This document shows positions 36,195 through 39,359 of a stretch of DNA of 39,359 nt, piece by piece. Source of the DNA: an uncultured Erysipelothrix sp. (GTDB lineage Bacteria; Bacillota_I; Bacilli_A; Erysipelotrichales; Erysipelotrichaceae); the NCBI GenBank assembly GCA_947631935.1, contig CANRNG010000008.1:1-39359 (forward strand). The letters are read 5' to 3'. Within the stretch, counting starts at the first letter, position 1. The number at the start of each line of letters is the position of its first letter. The notes below the pieces were generated by a model that saw only the letters and a list, made by a program, of their open reading frames with translations, had not been told where the DNA came from and did no database searches. The translations under genes were made by a program, and so were the position numbers.

Positions 36195-36246
36195 GCAATC
36201 ACCTCTTTTGATTATCATAGCATAAACCTTTATGAGTGCATATAGC

Positions 36247-36275
36247 TTGAGTTTATTTCGAATTCGAAATATAAT
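36247..36275 (+). promoter_or_regulatory. Promoter of the glyoxalase-family gene
   Basis: TTGAGT (36247-36252) and TATAAT (36270-36275) are separated by 17 bp, a near-consensus sigma-A promoter. A perfect palindrome (36254-36271) fills the spacer and touches the -10 element, so a repressor bound there should block it. AAGGAG lies shortly before the ATG at 36309. Confidence 0.8.
36254..36271. promoter_or_regulatory. Perfect 18-bp palindromic operator, MhqR/MarR-type candidate
   Basis: TATTTCGAATTCGAAATA is its own reverse complement over all 18 bases; the next pair outward does not match. It lies exactly between the -35 and -10 of the glyoxalase-family gene. From memory, the Bacillus MhqR operator consensus is close to TATCTCGAATTCGAGATA, which would match 16 of 18 bases. 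MhqR controls ring-cleavage dioxygenase/glyoxalase genes induced by quinones, fitting the downstream gene. No regulator gene lies in the window. Confidence 0.65.
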
Positions 36276-36308
36276 AAGACCGTAAACAAATAAAAAGGAG
36301 AAAAAATT

Positions 36309-37214
36309 ATGAACACGATACCTTACACTTCATATAAAGCAGCTCTACCTTCAGAAACAAAATTGGGACTCGTACACCTAAACGTTAAAGACTTAGACAA
36401 CCAAATTAACTTTTATACACAAGCCTTAAAACTCACCATCCATCAACAAGATGAAAATGGTGCCATTTTAGGAGATACCAAGTCACCCCTACTACACCTT
36501 CATAAAGGAAATTACAAACGATACCACCACACATCGGGTATGTATCACTTTGCGCTTTTATATCCATCAGAGGAAGAACTCGCAAAGGCCATCGCATGGC
36601 TTGGCGCGCTTGAATATCCACAAGCACCGACAGACCACGGTATGTCTAAGACAACCTATTTAAAAGATGTGGAGGGCAATGATATTGAACTTTATATCCG
36701 TACCCTAGATCGTGGTGATTATGTTTCTGTCAATGGGATTATTCAAATGAAGTACCATAAAGATGGTCGCTTAACCGATGGACGAGATCCACTTGACCTA
36801 CAAGAACTGTTCTCAACCATCACTGACGAAACTGAAATCAATTCCCCACTTTATGATATGACCATGGGCCATGTGCATCTCTATGGAAAGAATTTAGATA
36901 AGATGTCACAGTTCTATACTGAAGTAATTGGCTTTGGTTTGGGCGTCATTGACCCAAGATTTAAAATGGGAGATGTAGGCTTGGACTCAGTTCAAAATCA
37001 CGTACTGGCATATAATGCTTGGAAAGATACAGATATTGAAGCCCCTGAAGATGCACTGGGACTCAGATACCTCACCATAACTTTACCAGACGCCGTTTCG
37101 TATGATGCACTCATCAAACGATTAGAAGATGCCTCTGTCGAAATCATAAATAAAAATGATGACACTTTTATCAAAGATCCATCCAATGTTTGGATAAAAT
37201 TAGAAATTGCATAA
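36309..37214 (+). CDS. Two-domain vicinal oxygen chelate protein (CatE/MhqO-like glyoxalase or ring-cleavage dioxygenase)
   Basis: The 301-residue protein has two VOC halves. The first (about 16-133) holds the three likely metal ligands, His23 in LVHLNV, His80 in MYHFAL and Glu127 in NDIELYI. The second (about 184-301) has GHVHLYG, a His at 231 and a final VWIKLEI with Glu299. This matches Firmicute CatE (YfiE) and related MhqO/MhqE proteins, which act on catechols or quinones. The Fe(II) and substrate are inferred from those homologues. It is monocistronic, with a palindromic operator upstream and a terminator downstream, so it is probably an inducible detoxification gene. Confidence 0.85.
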   Translation: MNTIPYTSYKAALPSETKLGLVHLNVKDLDNQINFYTQALKLTIHQQDENGAILGDTKSPLLHLHKGNYKRYHHTSGMYHFALLYPSEEELAKAIAWLGALEYPQAPTDHGMSKTTYLKDVEGNDIELYIRTLDRGDYVSVNGIIQMKYHKDGRLTDGRDPLDLQELFSTITDETEINSPLYDMTMGHVHLYGKNLDKMSQFYTEVIGFGLGVIDPRFKMGDVGLDSVQNHVLAYNAWKDTDIEAPEDALGLRYLTITLPDAVSYDALIKRLEDASVEIINKNDDTFIKDPSNVWIKLEIA

Positions 37215-37217
37215 ACC

Positions 37218-37252
37218 AAAAAAAGACTCAACACATAAAACTTGAGTCTTTT
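37218..37252 (+). terminator. Intrinsic terminator of the glyoxalase-family gene
   Basis: The 11-bp stem AAAAGACTCAA (37221-37231) pairs with TTGAGTCTTTT (37242-37252) across a 10-nt loop and is preceded by A. The T tract is at the end of the stem. The mobile-element remnant region starts directly after it. Confidence 0.8.
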
Positions 37253-37261
37253 GAGTTAGAA

Positions 37262-37430
37262 AAGTAGTTTGGGGTTTGGGGTTTTGAATCCACTAACCTG
37301 GGGAAATAAAAAAACTAACGGTAATACGACTACACATTAGTTTGGGGTTTGATTATAATGGTTCTAAGAAATAAGAAAGGAGAAAGGAGATCTCTAGTTT
37401 CGAACACTTAATCTTCTTACCCTCACACTA
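37262..37430. repeat. G-rich repeat zone, probable remnants of insertion-sequence ends
   Basis: There is no gene here. TAGTTTGGGGTTT occurs twice in direct orientation (37265-37277 and 37338-37350), with a further TTTGGGG tandem copy at 37275-37281, and CTAACCTGGGG at 37293-37303. A 7-bp stem (AAACTAA, 37312-37318; TTAGTTT, 37337-37343) leads into the second copy. A related CAGTAACTTGGGGT lies at the right end of the mobile region. Purine-rich AAAGGAGAAAGGAG at 37377-37390 resembles a ribosome binding site but is 40 bp from the next start. Confidence 0.5.
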
Positions 37431-37448
37431 TGATTATAATCAAAACCC
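37345..37448. repeat. Imperfect inverted repeat around the start of the DUF6431-like remnant
   Basis: GGGTTTGATTATAAT (37345-37359) is matched in inverted orientation by ATTATAATCAAAACCC (37433-37448), the only difference being one extra base in the right arm. The arms are 73 bp apart. The right arm overlaps codons 2-7 of the remnant gene at 37430. Either a mobile-element end or a hairpin that would mask the start codon. Confidence 0.6.
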
Positions 37449-37813
37449 ACCTCAGCTTCAATACCTTAACTCAAAATCATTATATTTCTTTAGTGAATTT
37501 GATAAATCTTAATAACTTAACGTGCCCGAATTGTGGTGATCATACAATTCATCATCATGGTTCATATCAGAGAGTCATTAAAGATGGCGTTATTTCTAGA
37601 GGATTGAATATAAATAGAATCAAGTGTATCGCTTTTGGGTCAACTCATGCGATTTTTTTGTATCCAATCGTCCCTTTTTCTCAATATGTTTTTGTGTTCG
37701 AGCTTCTATTTCATCAATCTCTGTCAAATTTCTTTAAGGTGTGGATTGATTATATACAGATTTGTAAAGTGAAGAAAAGAAAATACTTTGTTTTTTTCTA
37801 CTTTCCCACATGA
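37430..37813 (+). pseudogene. Remnant of a DUF6431-type, transposon-associated zinc-ribbon protein
   Basis: The 127-codon frame begins MIIIKTHLSFNTL and has a zinc-ribbon opening (CPNC at 32-35, then HHHGSYQRVIKDG), and INRIKCIAFGSTHAI followed by PIVPFSQY. That resembles the DUF6431 domain: a first CxxC, a HG.Y.R turn, then a KCxxCxxTHA second pair and a VPYSQ motif. Here the fourth cysteine is replaced (KCIAFGSTHA), and after SQY the sequence becomes a low-complexity F/K-rich tail that no longer looks conserved. No ribosome binding site lies close to the start. I read it as a decayed accessory gene of a mobile element; a functional small protein cannot be excluded. Confidence 0.55.
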
Positions 37814-37913
37814 CTTTTTTTTCTTGACCATTTAATGCTATTTTAGTGTCAACTTAAGTTTTTATACCATGGTTAAAATGCATTTAAGATCTGCGATACA
37901 AGGATGTGATTAT

Positions 37914-39283
37914 ATGAATGATTTGCAGAACTTCAATAATTTTACGATGCTTAAATTCTTTAATCTCGAAGAAAAGAATATTAGTAATTTCAAGGTTTAT
38001 CTTAAGGATACCGTTTTGAATATTGACGTTACTCTCAATCAGAAGGATGAAGTGTGTCCACACTGTGGATACTATCACTATACGATTAAAGATTATGTTC
38101 AAAAGAAACTGATCCATTCAACTTTTACGAATCAAAAATGCGTAATTAATTACAGAGCCAGAAGATATTAATGTGGTCTTTGTGCTAAGACATTCTATGA
38201 ACACAATCCTTTCGCTTTCAACGGAATGAAGCTCACTATGAACACCGTATATAATGTGTTAAGTGACCTTAGAAAGTGACTGAAACGTTCTCCAGTGTTG
38301 CGCTACGCTACCATTTATCAACAACGTCTGTTATCTCTATCTTTGATAAGTACGTTGATATTTCAAGAGGTGTTTTATCTGAGGTTCTATGTATTGATGA
38401 GGTTTATGCTTTTAAATCCAAGAAGCGTAAATATGTTTGTGTATTACTCGACTTTAAAGCCCAAGAGATTATTGATTTACTTCCTTCAAGAAGAAAGATG
38501 GACTTATCCAACTACTTTTATAATATACCTAAAGAAGAACGCTTAAGAGTAAAAATTGTCTCGATGGATATGTGGCACACTTATCGTGATATTACTCAAG
38601 TTTACTTCCCCAATGCAGTATGTGCGATTGATAAATTTCATATCTTTCAAGAATTCGGACGTAGACTAACTAGAATCAGAATCAAAGTAATGAACAAATA
38701 TGAAGATAAAGGAGTTAAAAACGATCCCACTTTATCACAATTTGAAAAGAGTCGAATTTATCAGAAAGAGATTAACTATTATCTATTAAAAAAGTTTCAT
38801 TGGTTGTTGTTCAAGGTTGGAGATGATGCACCCCAACCTTCCGGTGGAAGAAGATACAATAAAAAATTAAAGGGGAAATATAATCTATTTGAACTGAGAC
38901 AAATGATGTTTGATGCGAATCCAGAATTACTGGATGCGTTTAATGCACATTTTTTACTTCACAAATTCTTTCAATCCAATTATGAAGAAGCAGGAGTCAA
39001 GTTTATAGAACTTATTGAGTTCTTTAAGAATAGCCAGAGTATTGAGATTATTGATTTTGTGAATACGTTACTTCAATGGAAAAAAGAAATCATTAATTCT
39101 TTTATCGTTATCGAAGGTCATGGAAAGATATCAAATGCGATTATTGAAAATCGAAATAAAGCCATTAAAACCATCAAGAGAAATTCAAATGGATTTGTGA
39201 ATTGGGGACGATTTGGAAATAGAGTCATGTATGTCGTGAATCCTAATGCCACACATTATCTTTATCCCATAAAAAAAGACTAG
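37914..39283 (+). pseudogene. ISL3-family transposase, broken by an in-frame stop and a frameshift
   Basis: Read through its lesions this is a DDE transposase of about 456 residues. The N-terminal part has a zinc-ribbon with Cys48/Cys51 and Cys87/Cys90 (CPHCGYY, CGLCAKTF) and an HTH region. The first lesion is TAA at 38169-38171 (codon 86), between RARRY and CGLC where Lys or another residue is expected. The second is at 38274-38279: the frame ends LRK then TGA, and the rest continues from GTG at 38276 in the next frame (TETFSSVALRYHLS), equal to a one-base loss in the AAA run. The C-terminal part keeps the DDE residues: LCIDEVYA, SMDMWHTY, and IENRNKAIKTIKRNSNG. The start ATG 37914 follows AAGGATG. 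Inactive unless suppressed. Confidence 0.9.
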
Positions 39284-39306
39284 AGTAGATCTTCTCCATT
39301 CTAGTC
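39278..39306. repeat. Hairpin after the transposase pseudogene
   Basis: GACTAGA (39278-39284, preceded by seven A) pairs with TCTAGTC (39300-39306) across 15 bases. There is no T run behind it on the plus strand; on the minus strand the A run gives seven T, so it could end transcription entering from the right. The same A7-hairpin-TTGGGGT order appears at 37218-37277. Confidence 0.45.
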
Positions 39307-39319
39307 CTAGACAGTAACT

Positions 39320-39338
39320 TGGGGTCTTACACTCCCCA
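39320..39338. repeat. Short palindromic G/C hairpin, candidate right end of the ISL3 element
   Basis: TGGGG (39320-39324) and CCCCA (39334-39338) form a 5-bp stem with a 9-nt loop 37 bp beyond the transposase stop. In reverse complement it reads GGGGAGTGTAAGACCCC, which shares only weak similarity with GGGGTTTTGAATCC at the left side (37278-37291). Element ends cannot be fixed from this window, which stops 21 bp later. Confidence 0.35.
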
Positions 39339-39359
39339 CAATATCTTATTGCGGAATCT

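Noticed and set aside
37262-37360. CRISPR-like array, because of regularly spaced G-rich repeats
   Set aside because: Only two full copies of a 13-bp unit plus partial ones, irregular spacing, and no cas genes.
38271-38280. Programmed -1 frameshift at AGAAAGTGA in the transposase, of the A-AAG type used by some insertion sequences
   Set aside because: ISL3-family transposases are normally one frame, and a separate in-frame TAA lies upstream at 38169. Two lesions point to decay rather than recoding.

Overview
The window is AT-rich and reads with the standard bacterial code: TGA ends several genes and tryptophan is TGG. The genes are those of a walled low-GC Firmicute: Prp-processed L27, YqeH-YhbY-NadD-YqeK-RsfS-YqeM, FakA beside Asp23, ParE/ParC divergent from PlsY, DivIB/FtsQ and MurG. 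The NadD-YqeK fusion, compact SMC and dense translational coupling suggest an Erysipelotrichia-like or other Mollicutes-related lineage. This placement is inference; there is no rRNA in the window.

Layout. (1) 1-9300, minus strand: a promoter and probable L21 leader drive rplU-prp-rpmA, then a hairpin terminator, then obg-ruvA-ruvB-murG-ftsQ. A second promoter precedes asp23-fakA, a second hairpin, and recG, which runs off the left edge. (2) 9360-10701, plus strand: a membrane-anchored polysaccharide deacetylase, convergent with a two-component system (minus) across a shared terminator; dnaE lies upstream of the two-component pair. (3) 15919-22207, minus strand: smc-ftsY-ylxM-ackA-nrnA, coupled and closed by a strong terminator. 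(4) 22383-22934: a lone gene for an anchored protein that looks thioredoxin-like but has no CXXC, with its own promoter and terminator. (5) 22968-31331, minus strand: parE-parC-yqeH-yhbY-nadD/yqeK-rsfS-yqeM-mtnN, nearly every junction overlapping. (6) 31424-34814, plus strand: plsY and an ABC exporter with a small membrane protein. (7) 34819-36194, minus strand: a voltage-gated-type K+ channel coupled to a P-loop kinase-like gene. (8) 36309-37214, plus strand: a two-domain glyoxalase/ring-cleavage dioxygenase-family gene whose promoter holds a perfect 18-bp palindrome. (9) 37215-39359: decayed mobile DNA, with a DUF6431-like remnant, an ISL3-family transposase broken by a stop and a frameshift, and G-rich repeats.

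Most of the window is housekeeping: ribosome assembly (L21, L27, Prp, Obg, YqeH, YhbY, RsfS), DNA repair and topology (RecG, RuvAB, DnaE, ParCE, SMC), envelope synthesis (MurG, FtsQ, FakA, PlsY, deacetylase), protein targeting (FtsY, YlxM) and nucleotide/NAD salvage (NrnA, NadD, MtnN). I see no CRISPR array, tRNA, rRNA, prophage or recognisable defence system. The least ordinary signals are the glyoxalase operator, the mobile-element graveyard at the right edge, the loss of PHP metal ligands in DnaE, and the lone thioredoxin-like protein.
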